Positions 7,505 through 15,399 of a stretch of DNA of 24,211 bases are shown here, one piece after another; the first letter of the stretch is position 1, and each line of letters begins with the position of its first letter. The position numbers and the translations under genes are program-made. The notes under the pieces were generated by a model that was not told the DNA's origin, ran no database searches, and saw only the letters and a list, made by a program, of their open reading frames with translations. Origin of the DNA: Chloroflexota bacterium (GTDB lineage Bacteria; Cyanobacteriota; Vampirovibrionia; Obscuribacterales; Obscuribacteraceae); contig SBAT01000007.1 in the NCBI GenBank assembly GCA_005240105.1, positions 1 through 24,211 of the forward strand, read 5' to 3'.

Positions 7505-8449
7505 TTATCTGGCGGCAGCAGACGTGGTGTAGACAGGCGTAAGCCACTTCTTGTACTTAGGCACTTCGCCACGGCAAATAGACTCGTAGAGGTCCTTTAT
7601 CTTCTCAGAGATTGGTCCAACACCACCATCGCCAACAGGGCGCCTATCCACCTCGAGAATTGGAGCAACCTGAGCGCCTGTGCCGCAGAAGAATAGTTCA
7701 TCGGCAATATAAAGTTCACTTCTATCAACAGAGCGGACTACTGTATGGAGTCCAAGTTCATTGGCAGCAAATTCCATGATCGTGTCGCGCGTTATACCTT
7801 CCAAAATGTTTTCTGAGACAGGCGTTGTTATCAACTGCCCATTGCGCACCATGAAAATATTCATGGCACTGCCTTCTGATACATGTCCATTTTCAGCCAG
7901 CACTATGCAATCATCAAAACCAGCTCTCACTGCGTCCGTTTTAGCTAAAGCCGTATTGGCATAAGCGCCAATAATCTTGCCGCGCGCAGGAATGGCATTA
8001 TCATCAACACGACGCCAATTAGAGACAGCCACTTTCAGTCCCGGAGCACCATGGAAATAATCACCAAACGGTACGGTGAACATACAGAATTCACTCGGGT
8101 TATCTGTCAGAGTTGGTCCAATACGCATGCCTGATTTATAAGCACTGGGACGTATGTAAGTGTCTGTTTTAGGAGCATTTTTCCTGAGCAATTCAATTGT
8201 CAGATCGCAAAGTTCATCGACAGAATAATTGATGTCTAGGTACATAATTTTCATGCTGTCGAACATGCGCTCAAAGTGTTCTCTCATACGGAAGATGTAC
8301 AACTCTTGAGTTTTTTCCGACCAGTAGCCTCGCATCCCCTCGAATACGGCGGTCCCATAGAGAAATCCGTGCGTCATGATGCTGATTTTGGCATCTTCCA
8401 TGGGTACGATCTTGCCTTCAAAAAAGGCATACGACTTTGCTTGGCTCAC
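7505..8449 (-). CDS. ilvE: Branched-chain amino acid aminotransferase
   Basis: This is a PLP-dependent fold-type IV aminotransferase that moves the amino group between glutamate and the keto acids of Leu, Ile and Val. Motifs: FLYGTAVFEGMRGY near residue 30, the PLP lysine in ARGKIIGAYANTALAK (K158 from the chosen start), the signature SEGSAMNIFMVRNGQL with the conserved Glu, GITRDTIM, and CGTGAQVAPI. At 314 residues it has the normal family length. I chose the GTG at 8449, which has AGAGAG 8 bases upstream and gives the usual N-terminus MSQAKSYAFFEG. An in-frame TTG at 8491 would add 14 residues but has no well-spaced ribosome site. It follows rnhA and alaS on the same strand. A D-amino-acid or aminodeoxychorismate relative is less likely given the length and motifs. 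Confidence 0.92.
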   Translation of the reverse strand: MSQAKSYAFFEGKIVPMEDAKISIMTHGFLYGTAVFEGMRGYWSEKTQELYIFRMREHFERMFDSMKIMYLDINYSVDELCDLTIELLRKNAPKTDTYIRPSAYKSGMRIGPTLTDNPSEFCMFTVPFGDYFHGAPGLKVAVSNWRRVDDNAIPARGKIIGAYANTALAKTDAVRAGFDDCIVLAENGHVSEGSAMNIFMVRNGQLITTPVSENILEGITRDTIMEFAANELGLHTVVRSVDRSELYIADELFFCGTGAQVAPILEVDRRPVGDGGVGPISEKIKDLYESICRGEVPKYKKWLTPVYTTSAAAR

Positions 8450-8541
8450 AATATTTTCTCTCTGAAAGGGCTTTGAAAGGGATGTGTTCAAGCTCCATTA
8501 TGGCACTAGATGCACGACTCCGCGCGCACTAGAATTTTTAT

Positions 8542-8952
8542 TTAGACAGCCCTGTCCATAGCCATATTGGCTAGCCTGTCCGCTTCTTTGTTGTACTCAC
8601 GGCGCACATGGACTATGGCAAAGGAGGCAAAACGGTTCTTAAGTGCCTGGGCTTTGAGGAATAGAGGTTTCAAACCCTCATTTTTCACCCGGTATTCACC
8701 CTTCATCTGCTTGACCATAAGCTCCGAATCGGTGCGCACTTCTACCTTCTCAATGCCACATTCCAGGCTCTTTTCAAGCGCCCTAATTAGTGCGGTGTAC
8801 TCAGCAACGTTGTTTGTCGTCGCGCCCAAGAATTCGCTTATGCTGGCAACTTGACTGCCGTCTTTTGTTATGACAGCACCAATCCCTGCCGGACCGGGAT
8901 TTCCCCGCGACCCGCCATCGGTATATACAATCGCTATGTCATTGCCTGTCAT
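8542..8952 (-). CDS. rnhA: Ribonuclease HI family protein
   Basis: This 136-residue enzyme degrades the RNA strand of RNA-DNA hybrids. All four acidic active-site residues are visible: D12 in IVYTDGGSRGNPGP, E51 in NNVAEYTALI, D75 in VRTDSELMV and D125 in NKEADRLAN. It lacks the basic handle of E. coli RNase HI and resembles the shorter archaeal/YpdQ-like subgroup (VAEYTALIRALE, ELMVKQM), so I treat it as RNase HI-like, not as a strict E. coli orthologue. The ATG at 8952 overlaps the alaS stop (ATGA), showing translational coupling. No C-terminal or N-terminal extra domain is present. Confidence 0.9.
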   Translation of the reverse strand: MTGNDIAIVYTDGGSRGNPGPAGIGAVITKDGSQVASISEFLGATTNNVAEYTALIRALEKSLECGIEKVEVRTDSELMVKQMKGEYRVKNEGLKPLFLKAQALKNRFASFAIVHVRREYNKEADRLANMAMDRAV

Positions 8953-11633
8953 GCTTTAGCATTCATCTCTTGTTGAACCAAGGCTTCTGTTTTAGACAAA
9001 GCCTCGGCAAGTTTTTCCGGCATCTTGCCACCGGCTTGAGCCAGCTGCGGACGCCCACCACCACCGCCGCCACAAATGGTGGCAGCTTCTTTAATAAGCT
9101 TACCGGCGTTCAGTCCGCGCTTAACTAGCGGCTCAGAAACTCCAGCTACTAGTGTAACTTTGTCAGCAGCTAATGCTGAACCAACTACAACGACTAGATC
9201 ATCTGCCTGCGCACGCATCTGCTCAACAAGCGTTTTCAAACCATCGGCTGAGACGTTATCGACTGTCGCAACTATCAAACGAATGTCACCAATTTGCTTA
9301 GCTTTGGCAAGCAACTCCGGTGCTTTTCCGAGAGCCATTTTTTCTTCAAGCTGGGCGGCTGCTTTTTCTCTAGCCTTGAGCTCACCTTGCAAGCGTTCAA
9401 TTTGCTCGATTAAATCACCGGGACGAACCTTCAACCTGTCAGCGGCCTGCGACAGGATATTCATGTGCTGGCTTATATGCAACCAGGCTCTTGGTCCGGA
9501 CAAGGCTTCCACACGGCGAACACCTGATGAGATGCTGCCTTCGGAAATTATTTTGATTGGACCAATTTCGCCAGTGGATGAAACGTGAGTACCACCGCAA
9601 AATTCAAGACTGGCGTCTCCCATTTTCACAACGCGCACGACATCGCCATATTTTTCACCAAACATGGCAATAGCGCCTGTATTTTTTGCCTCATCAAGAC
9701 TCATCTCAACGGTTTTGACAGGCAGGTTCATCCGTACCCAGTCGTTCATTGTTTTTTCAATTTGATGCAATTCTTTGGCTGTCGGTTGCCGTTCAAAACT
9801 GAAGTCAAAGCGCATTGTCTCCGGTCCAACCTGAGAGCCGGCTTGTACAACGTGCTTGCCCAAAAGTTCTCTAACTGCAGCATGGAATAAATGGGCAGTG
9901 CTGTGATGCAATACAGTCTGCTCGCGCCTATCTTTATCGACCAGAGCGTTTACCAGCTGATTTGCTTCAATAGCACCGGACAGCGCACGTACTTTATGCA
10001 CATGTAGTCCTTCGTGCTTCTTGGTGTCGATAACAGTGAGCATCCCCTCATCTGTGGATATGAGTCCAGAATCGCCGACTTGGCCGCCGGATTCTGCGTA
10101 AAACGGTGTTTGATCTAAGACAATTTCTGCTTCTTGTCCTTCTTCCAATTGTTCGACAAGTTTGCCGTCTTGAACAAGAGCTACTACGTGGCCTTTGTCT
10201 TCTGTCGCACTATAGCCGGTGAACTTGGTTGTGCCATGTTCCTTCAGAACACGACCTAACGCCTCGTCACCAGTGATGATGACGTTGAATTTATTGACCG
10301 ACGATACATCTTCGTGCTCCTTCTTGGCTTTAGCAAAGCCTTCCATATCAATAGTCTTGCCATGCTCTATGGCAATTTCTTGAGTCAATTCAACAGGAAA
10401 ACCGAAAGTTGCATAGAGATTAAATACGGCACGGCCGTCCATTACAGATTCTTTGCCGGCAAGTGTTTCTTCCAATAGACTCATGCCACGATCTATTGTT
10501 TTGCCAAAGCGTTCTTCTTCTTGGCGAATAGTCTTCTCGATTAAGTCCTTATTCTGCGCAAGCTCCGGATAATGATGTCCATAAATATCCACCACAGTCG
10601 GCACTAGCTTGTAAATGAAAGGTTCATTTAATCCCAATAAGCGACCAAAGCGAGCAGCACGACGAATAATAAATCTCAAGACATAGCCACGGCCAATATT
10701 ACTCGTGCGCACGCCATCAGCAATCAAGAAAGTCACGCAGCGAGCATGATCGGTAATTATCTTGAGATAGACATCCTTTTCATTACCGGCTGACCCATCG
10801 TACTTAACATTGGCTAATTTTCCTACTGCTTCCAAAATTGGGAACAGCAAATCAGTTTCAAACGTGTTGCGCTTTTTCTGCAAGATTGTGGCAACACGCT
10901 CAAGACCTGAGCCTGTATCAACGTTTTTCTTTTCCAATGGCGTGAACTTGCCATTTTCATCCTTGAAGAGTTCCATCAAAACTAGATTCCAGAACTCCAA
11001 GTAACGATCGCATTCGCATTTGCCGATACCGCACTTCTCCGGGTCGTCATTGCAGCCATACTCACGACCACGATCATAATAGAGCTCGGTACAAGGACCG
11101 CATGGTCCTGTAGGTCCCGGCGGTCCCCAGAAATTGTCTGCACGTCCTAATTTATGAATGCGTTCTTTAGGGACTCCAACAACTTTGTGCCAAATATCAT
11201 AAGACTCATCGTCAGCGGCGTTTTGTTCATCGCCGGCAAAAACGGAAACCGAAATTCTATCCGGTTCCAAACCCAAATCTTTAGTGCACAATTCCCAAGC
11301 CCAGGGAATTACATCCTTCTTGAAGTAATCACCAAAACTAAAATTTCCCAACATCTCAAAAAAACTGTGATGCCGTTGCGTGCGGCCAATATTCTCAATG
11401 TCCGAATCTTTACCACCTGCCCGGGTAACTTTCTGAACAGTGACGGCCCGTGGCGGATCAGTCGGCGGCTTAAGACCAAGGAAAATTGGCACGAAAGGAA
11501 CCATGCCGGCAGAAGTCAAAAGCAAGGTTGGGTTATCAGGAATAAGACTGGCCGAAGGCAAGGACAAATGCCCCCTCTTGTCCCGAAAATACGAGACAAA
11601 TTTCTCCCGAATTTGACTACCGGTAAGCGTCAT
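8949..11633 (-). CDS. alaS: Alanyl-tRNA synthetase
   Basis: This is an 894-residue class II synthetase that charges tRNA-Ala and edits Ser/Gly mischarging. From the chosen start: catalytic domain 1-240 with RTQRHHSFFEMLGNFSFGDYF (about 84-104) and the Cys-rich segment CNDDPEKCGIGKCECDRYLEFWN (Zn-ribbon-like, seen in many bacterial AlaRS); tRNA-binding region to about 450; editing domain with HSTAH (577-581) and CGGTH (679-683), which form the zinc site; a coiled stretch; and a DHHA1 C-terminal domain with the glycine-rich CGGGGGGRPQLAQAGG. The ATG at 11633 has GAGG 8 bases upstream. The ATG at 11675 has no ribosome site and would lie at or before the transcript start predicted from the -10 element at 11678-11683, so it is rejected. 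Confidence 0.96.
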   Translation of the reverse strand: MTLTGSQIREKFVSYFRDKRGHLSLPSASLIPDNPTLLLTSAGMVPFVPIFLGLKPPTDPPRAVTVQKVTRAGGKDSDIENIGRTQRHHSFFEMLGNFSFGDYFKKDVIPWAWELCTKDLGLEPDRISVSVFAGDEQNAADDESYDIWHKVVGVPKERIHKLGRADNFWGPPGPTGPCGPCTELYYDRGREYGCNDDPEKCGIGKCECDRYLEFWNLVLMELFKDENGKFTPLEKKNVDTGSGLERVATILQKKRNTFETDLLFPILEAVGKLANVKYDGSAGNEKDVYLKIITDHARCVTFLIADGVRTSNIGRGYVLRFIIRRAARFGRLLGLNEPFIYKLVPTVVDIYGHHYPELAQNKDLIEKTIRQEEERFGKTIDRGMSLLEETLAGKESVMDGRAVFNLYATFGFPVELTQEIAIEHGKTIDMEGFAKAKKEHEDVSSVNKFNVIITGDEALGRVLKEHGTTKFTGYSATEDKGHVVALVQDGKLVEQLEEGQEAEIVLDQTPFYAESGGQVGDSGLISTDEGMLTVIDTKKHEGLHVHKVRALSGAIEANQLVNALVDKDRREQTVLHHSTAHLFHAAVRELLGKHVVQAGSQVGPETMRFDFSFERQPTAKELHQIEKTMNDWVRMNLPVKTVEMSLDEAKNTGAIAMFGEKYGDVVRVVKMGDASLEFCGGTHVSSTGEIGPIKIISEGSISSGVRRVEALSGPRAWLHISQHMNILSQAADRLKVRPGDLIEQIERLQGELKAREKAAAQLEEKMALGKAPELLAKAKQIGDIRLIVATVDNVSADGLKTLVEQMRAQADDLVVVVGSALAADKVTLVAGVSEPLVKRGLNAGKLIKEAATICGGGGGGRPQLAQAGGKMPEKLAEALSKTEALVQQEMNAKA

Positions 11634-11650
11634 TGCAAAAACCTCGAATG

Positions 11651-11669
11651 CCGCAGTACTTCCCTGCGG
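11651..11669 (-). promoter_or_regulatory. Short hairpin in the alaS leader
   Basis: A perfect 6-bp inverted repeat (CCGCAG ... CTGCGG, 7-base loop) lies in the predicted 5' leader of alaS, between the -10 element and the ribosome site. It could modulate translation, but a 6-bp stem alone is weak evidence. Confidence 0.25.
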
Positions 11670-11677
11670 GATCATTT

Positions 11678-11686
11678 AGTATATCA
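11678..11686 (-). promoter_or_regulatory. Extended -10 promoter element for alaS
   Basis: The minus strand reads TGATATACT, which fits the extended -10 pattern TGnTATAAT with one mismatch. No good -35 is seen, as is common for extended -10 promoters. The transcript would start near 11671, giving a leader of about 38 bases before the ATG at 11633. Confidence 0.45.
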
Positions 11687-11807
11687 GTTGACAGCGGGGG
11701 ACTGACAGAGGCCCTCAAATCTGCTAACCTTCGTCTACGAATGCTTGAGTATCCTTAATCTCAACCGTTCTTGAGAACCCGCATGTCATAACTGGTCTAA
11801 AACCGCA

Positions 11808-12713
11808 ATGAAGCTCTCAAGAGTTTTGATCGTTTACAAGAAATCGACTTACCAGATTCAGGGGGTCGAACATAAAGAGCCGCGCTTCCTTGAACTAATT
11901 GATCAAGGTCATGCCTCCGTTACTCGCGTCGTTAAAGCGCATGACGAACACTACGGCACCCTGGAGAAAATTAAGGGCGAACTCACCAGCCGGAACATTG
12001 ATTACTACATGGCAGCACGGGCTGATCTCAACAAAAAAATTGTTGACGATGTAGATCTAATTATTTCGGTAGGAGGCGATGGCACTTTCCTGGATGCCTC
12101 ACACCACACGCTTTCAATTCCAATTCTAGGCGTTAATTCGGCTACGTCATCCAGCTTTGGTCACTTCTGCATAGCCAACGGCAATACCTTCACTCAAACC
12201 CTCAATGATATTACCGCCGGAAAGCTAACGCCCAAGCCAATCTTACGCCTGGAGATAGTGCTCAACGGACAACCAATTGCTCAGCAGGTTTTAAACGAAG
12301 TACTCATTTGCCACAGCAATCCGGCAGGAACAAGCAGATATTTTATTGACATAGCCGGCAAGAAAGAAGAACAAAGATCTTCCGGTATTTTGATTGGACC
12401 ACCAGCTGGATCAACTGGATTTTTGCGTGCTGCCGGTGGCGCCGTGTTACCAATTACCGACCGCAGCTTCCAATATATTGTGCGTGAACCATGCCCGCGT
12501 CCCAATGAAAATTGGCATTTGACCAAAGGCATAATTACCAATTTAGCCGATGAGCTGAGAATTGTTTCCGAGACGCGAACGGCCGCCATATTTATCGATG
12601 GCGCGCATATCGTTTATCGTTTCCCTCTAGGCGAGGACCTTATTGTCCGCGCTAGCAAAACCGACCTGATGGCTTATATCAACCCGAACCTAAACCAAAT
12701 TTTCCAAGGATGA
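11808..12713 (+). CDS. nadK: NAD kinase (ATP-NAD kinase family)
   Basis: This is a 301-residue cytoplasmic enzyme that phosphorylates NAD to NADP. Motifs: VGGDGTFLDASH (GGDGT at 89-93, the nucleotide/phosphate-binding hallmark), LGVNS near 108, NEV at 163-165, and the glycine-rich GPPAGSTGF (198-205), equivalent to the PTGSTAY loop of the family. The C-terminal part carries strands ending in FPLGEDLIVRASK. The loop has Ala and Phe where many NAD kinases have Thr and Ala/Tyr, so this is a diverged branch, somewhat like the NADK2-type proteins. No clear Shine-Dalgarno precedes the ATG. The next gene, murT, starts 4 bases after the stop and uses a ribosome site lying within the end of this gene. 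Confidence 0.85.
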   Translation: MKLSRVLIVYKKSTYQIQGVEHKEPRFLELIDQGHASVTRVVKAHDEHYGTLEKIKGELTSRNIDYYMAARADLNKKIVDDVDLIISVGGDGTFLDASHHTLSIPILGVNSATSSSFGHFCIANGNTFTQTLNDITAGKLTPKPILRLEIVLNGQPIAQQVLNEVLICHSNPAGTSRYFIDIAGKKEEQRSSGILIGPPAGSTGFLRAAGGAVLPITDRSFQYIVREPCPRPNENWHLTKGIITNLADELRIVSETRTAAIFIDGAHIVYRFPLGEDLIVRASKTDLMAYINPNLNQIFQG

Positions 12714-12716
12714 AAC

Positions 12717-14087
12717 GTGCCCCAAGTTGTCGACCGCTTAGCCATCGCTGCAGCTAAACTATCTGCCAAGGCCATTCGTGTTGCCGGCTTAGGTATGGGC
12801 TCCAACTTGCCTGGCAAGGTTGCCCGCAAACTTTCACCTTCTGTTTTAAACAAGCTAGCCGCACAAAGCAGACTAGGTGTAATTGCAGTCTCAGGTACAA
12901 ACGGCAAAAGTACAACGTCCGGATTTCTTGCTTCCATACTCTCCAAAGCAGGCTATCGGGTCGTGCACAACCGCCAGGGAGCCAACTTAGTCACAGGTAT
13001 TACCGCTACCTTAATTGATGAAGCCAGTTGGACTGGCACGCTGGATACCGACTATTGCCTGTTTGAAATAGACGAAGCATCGCTGCCAGTGGTGGCATCG
13101 GAAATTAAAATCGGCAATATCATAGTCACTAATCTTTTCCGTGACCAATTGGACCGCTTCGGTGAACTTGATACCACCGCTCGACTTATCAACAAAGGGA
13201 TCGCCATAAATAACTCAGAGGCAGTCCTAAATGCCGATGATCCTAACGTTGCCAGCTTGGCTCCTGAGAGCAAGCATTTGTATTACGGAATCGAGTCGCT
13301 AGCAGCATCTTCCACCAATCAGGCAGGTCTCCTAGCAGAACTTTCTTATTGCAACAAGTGCGGCAAAGAATATTCTTACGACCTAATATTCTACGGACAG
13401 CTAGGGCACTACACTTGTTCATCCTGTCAGAACAAGCGTCCAACGCCAGACGTTTCGGCTCACAATGTTGATGTTAGATCTAGTGGGTCTAGTTTCCAAA
13501 TCAAGTTCGGCAATGTGGCTAGCGACATTCGTTTAAACCTGCCCGGTCTCTTCAATGTATACAATGCACTGGCAGCAGCAGCAATTGCTTTTCAAATGGA
13601 CATTGCTGCCGAAACAATTAGAGAAGGACTGAACAAGTATTCAACCTTGTTCGGACGTTCAGAAAAACTGGTCATCGAAGGAAAGCCTATCCTCATTCAG
13701 CTGATTAAAAATCCAGCCGGTGCATCGCAGGTTGTCGCCTCAGTAGCTGGTGATCCAAATGCCAAAATCCTTATCGCCATCAACGACAATCTAGCCGATG
13801 GACGAGACATCTCTTGGCTCTGGGACGCTGAATTCGAACAGCTATCAACGGCGAGAGAAAACGTTATTGTAAGCGGACAGCGCGCAGAAGACATGGCAGT
13901 CCGAATGAAGTACGCAGGACTACCGCCTGAACAAATTCAGGTTGTAACACCGCTAGAAAAAGCATTAAAACAAGCACTTGATACAACAGACGATCAGCAA
14001 ACGCTGTGGATTCTACCAACCTATACTTGCTTGCTGGAGCTGCAAAAAATACTGAAGTCTATGGGTTATTCTTTGTCAGGCACTTAA
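12717..14087 (+). CDS. murT: MurT-like Mur ligase (lipid II isoglutaminyl synthase subunit)
   Basis: This is a 456-residue protein. It has an ATP-binding P-loop SGTNGKST (59-66), a Mur ligase central domain with TNLFRDQLDRFGE (138-150) and NADDPNV, a zinc ribbon inserted as in MurT (C212, C215, C234, C237), and the C-terminal DUF1727 region with KNPAGASQ (331-338) and INDNLADGRDISWLWD. In Staphylococcus and Streptococcus MurT works with the glutaminase GatD to amidate D-Glu of lipid II. The start is GTG at 12717, with AAGGA about 7 bases upstream inside nadK. No gatD is adjacent: the next gene is convergent. All MurT motifs are kept, so the enzyme looks intact; the partner must be elsewhere or different. 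Confidence 0.9.
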   Translation: MPQVVDRLAIAAAKLSAKAIRVAGLGMGSNLPGKVARKLSPSVLNKLAAQSRLGVIAVSGTNGKSTTSGFLASILSKAGYRVVHNRQGANLVTGITATLIDEASWTGTLDTDYCLFEIDEASLPVVASEIKIGNIIVTNLFRDQLDRFGELDTTARLINKGIAINNSEAVLNADDPNVASLAPESKHLYYGIESLAASSTNQAGLLAELSYCNKCGKEYSYDLIFYGQLGHYTCSSCQNKRPTPDVSAHNVDVRSSGSSFQIKFGNVASDIRLNLPGLFNVYNALAAAAIAFQMDIAAETIREGLNKYSTLFGRSEKLVIEGKPILIQLIKNPAGASQVVASVAGDPNAKILIAINDNLADGRDISWLWDAEFEQLSTARENVIVSGQRAEDMAVRMKYAGLPPEQIQVVTPLEKALKQALDTTDDQQTLWILPTYTCLLELQKILKSMGYSLSGT

Positions 14088-14090
14088 AAG

Positions 14091-14126
14091 AAAGGAGCCG
14101 GCAACAGCCGACTCCTTTTGTTTTCA
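14091..14126. terminator. Bidirectional rho-independent terminator between murT and the TPR gene
   Basis: The hairpin arms AAGGAGCCGGC (14092-14102) and GCCGACTCCTT (14107-14117) pair over 11 positions with one C-A mismatch (a G-U wobble when read from the minus strand), with a 4-base loop. It is followed by TTTG and TTTTC on the plus strand and by an A/T-rich run on the other side. It sits between the two convergent genes. Confidence 0.8.
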
Positions 14127-14138
14127 ATTGGGCAAAGC

Positions 14139-15203
14139 TTATTTCTTAGCGCTCTGCTTAGGCAGACTATTCAAGCCTTCAGTTGCAGCCTTAATGTTCG
14201 GGTTAATTTCCTTAACCTTGGTATATTCAGCGCGAGCTTCCTCGTACATGCCTTTGCTCTTCAGAGCTTCAGCGTACTCTAGATGGCTTGTCGTATCGTT
14301 GCCGTTTATTTTGATGGCTTCTTTGTACTCTTTTTGAGCAGCATTAAAGTCACCGGTTGCATTGAGCGCATTAGCAAGTCTTCTGTGCGCCGGTCCAAAG
14401 GTAGGGAATACCTTTATAGCTTTGCGCTGTTCAGCAATTGCTTCTTTGTGGTTGCCTTGCTTAGCAAGCATCCAACCTAAGCCGCTATGTGCGTTTGGAT
14501 GGTCCGGCGAAATCTTCAAAGCTTGTCTGAAGTTTTTGGTAGCACCTTCAACATCACCTGAGTCAGCCATTATGTTGCCGAGGTTGATATAAGCTTCAGG
14601 CGATCCCGGCTCCAGCTTTATCGCTGTCTCTTCTTCAACGATTGCTTCTTTGATTTCTCCCTTCTGAGCCAACAACACGCCGAGATTGACGTGTGGTGCT
14701 GCATCCTTATCGTTGATCTTCATCGCCTTGCGATAAATATCCATGGCTTCGTCACTTTGACCAACGGTAGCCAGCATCATTCCCAGATCCAAGTGAGCGC
14801 GGAAGCTTGTTGGCTTAAGCTCTACAGCCTTGCGGAATTCAACAATTGCTTCTTTGTTTTTACCTTGATTAGCGTAAATTTGCCCAATTACAACGTGGGG
14901 CAAGAAATAGGTGGGATCAAGCTTAAGCGCTGTGTTCTCTTCCAAAATGGATGTTTCGTAGTCATCGGCTGCGGCAAGTACGGCACCTAATCTCTGGTGA
15001 GCCTTAGCACTATCCGGATTAAGACGAATGGCTTCCCGGTATTGATTAGCTGCTTCCTTCACCTTCATCTTGGCAAAGAATTCATTGCCCTTCTCAATAC
15101 ACTTGTCAGCAGATTGCACATCCGACGGCGTGGCTGCCGCAAAGGCGCTGGCACAGCTTCCAGCAAGCAGAAGTGAAAGAGCTATTGGCTTCAGGCTTTT
15201 CAA
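14139..15203 (-). CDS. Exported tetratricopeptide-repeat protein
   Basis: This is a 354-residue protein with a signal peptide (MKSLKPIALSLLLAGSCASAFAA, cleavage likely at AFA-A). The rest is about nine consecutive TPR units of 34 residues from about residue 30 to 345 (for example AYINLGNIMADSGDVEGATKN, then the canonical P at the unit end). There is no other domain. It is probably a periplasmic or surface protein-interaction scaffold; the binding partner is not known. The start is TTG at 15203, with GGGGGAT about 7 bases upstream, which fits better than later ATGs because the signal peptide begins here. A perfect TATAAT lies just upstream. It converges with murT on a shared terminator. Confidence 0.88.
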   Translation of the reverse strand: MKSLKPIALSLLLAGSCASAFAAATPSDVQSADKCIEKGNEFFAKMKVKEAANQYREAIRLNPDSAKAHQRLGAVLAAADDYETSILEENTALKLDPTYFLPHVVIGQIYANQGKNKEAIVEFRKAVELKPTSFRAHLDLGMMLATVGQSDEAMDIYRKAMKINDKDAAPHVNLGVLLAQKGEIKEAIVEEETAIKLEPGSPEAYINLGNIMADSGDVEGATKNFRQALKISPDHPNAHSGLGWMLAKQGNHKEAIAEQRKAIKVFPTFGPAHRRLANALNATGDFNAAQKEYKEAIKINGNDTTSHLEYAEALKSKGMYEEARAEYTKVKEINPNIKAATEGLNSLPKQSAKK

Positions 15204-15235
15204 GGTAAATCCCCCAGTAAACTAAACCGAGACAT

Positions 15236-15241
15236 ATTATA
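15236..15241 (-). promoter_or_regulatory. -10 element of the TPR gene
   Basis: A perfect TATAAT on the minus strand lies 32 bases upstream of the TTG start at 15203. A clear -35 element is not seen. The leader of about 25 bases would contain the GGGGGAT ribosome site. Confidence 0.4.
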
Positions 15242-15302
15242 ACTCTCTCTAAGGAATTAGACTGTAGCGTTCCGGTTCCGGCTATCGCCTCCACCTTCAC
15301 TT

Positions 15303-15340
15303 GCCGTCCGGCTACCTATGTACGCTTCGCCGCGGACGGC
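15303..15340. repeat. Inverted repeat in a GC-rich intergenic island
   Basis: GCCGTCCG (15303-15310) and CGGACGGC (15333-15340) form a perfect 8-bp stem with a 22-base loop. It sits in a stretch (about 15265-15360) visibly richer in G and C than the surrounding genes. Its look is that of a dispersed palindromic intergenic repeat, but only one copy is seen in this window, so its repeat status is unproven. There is no T tract, so it is not a standard terminator. Confidence 0.45.
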
Positions 15341-15365
15341 TCCTCGCCGCCCTTGCTTCGCTTCC

Positions 15366-15393
15366 TTGAGAGTTGAGAATTCAGCGCTACAAT
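15366..15393 (+). promoter_or_regulatory. Promoter of the carbonic anhydrase gene, predicting a leaderless mRNA
   Basis: TTGAGA (15366-15371, 5 of 6) and TACAAT (15388-15393, 5 of 6) are 16 bases apart. The start ATG is at 15400, just 6 bases beyond the -10 element, so transcription would begin at or next to the A of the start codon. No Shine-Dalgarno is present, which is consistent. Confidence 0.5.
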
Positions 15394-15399
15394 ACCTTG

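Noticed and set aside
9076..9588. Long plus-strand open frame (170 codons) inside alaS
   Set aside because: Shadow of the alaS C-terminal half, which shows clear family motifs; the Ser/Ala-rich product is typical of antisense reading.
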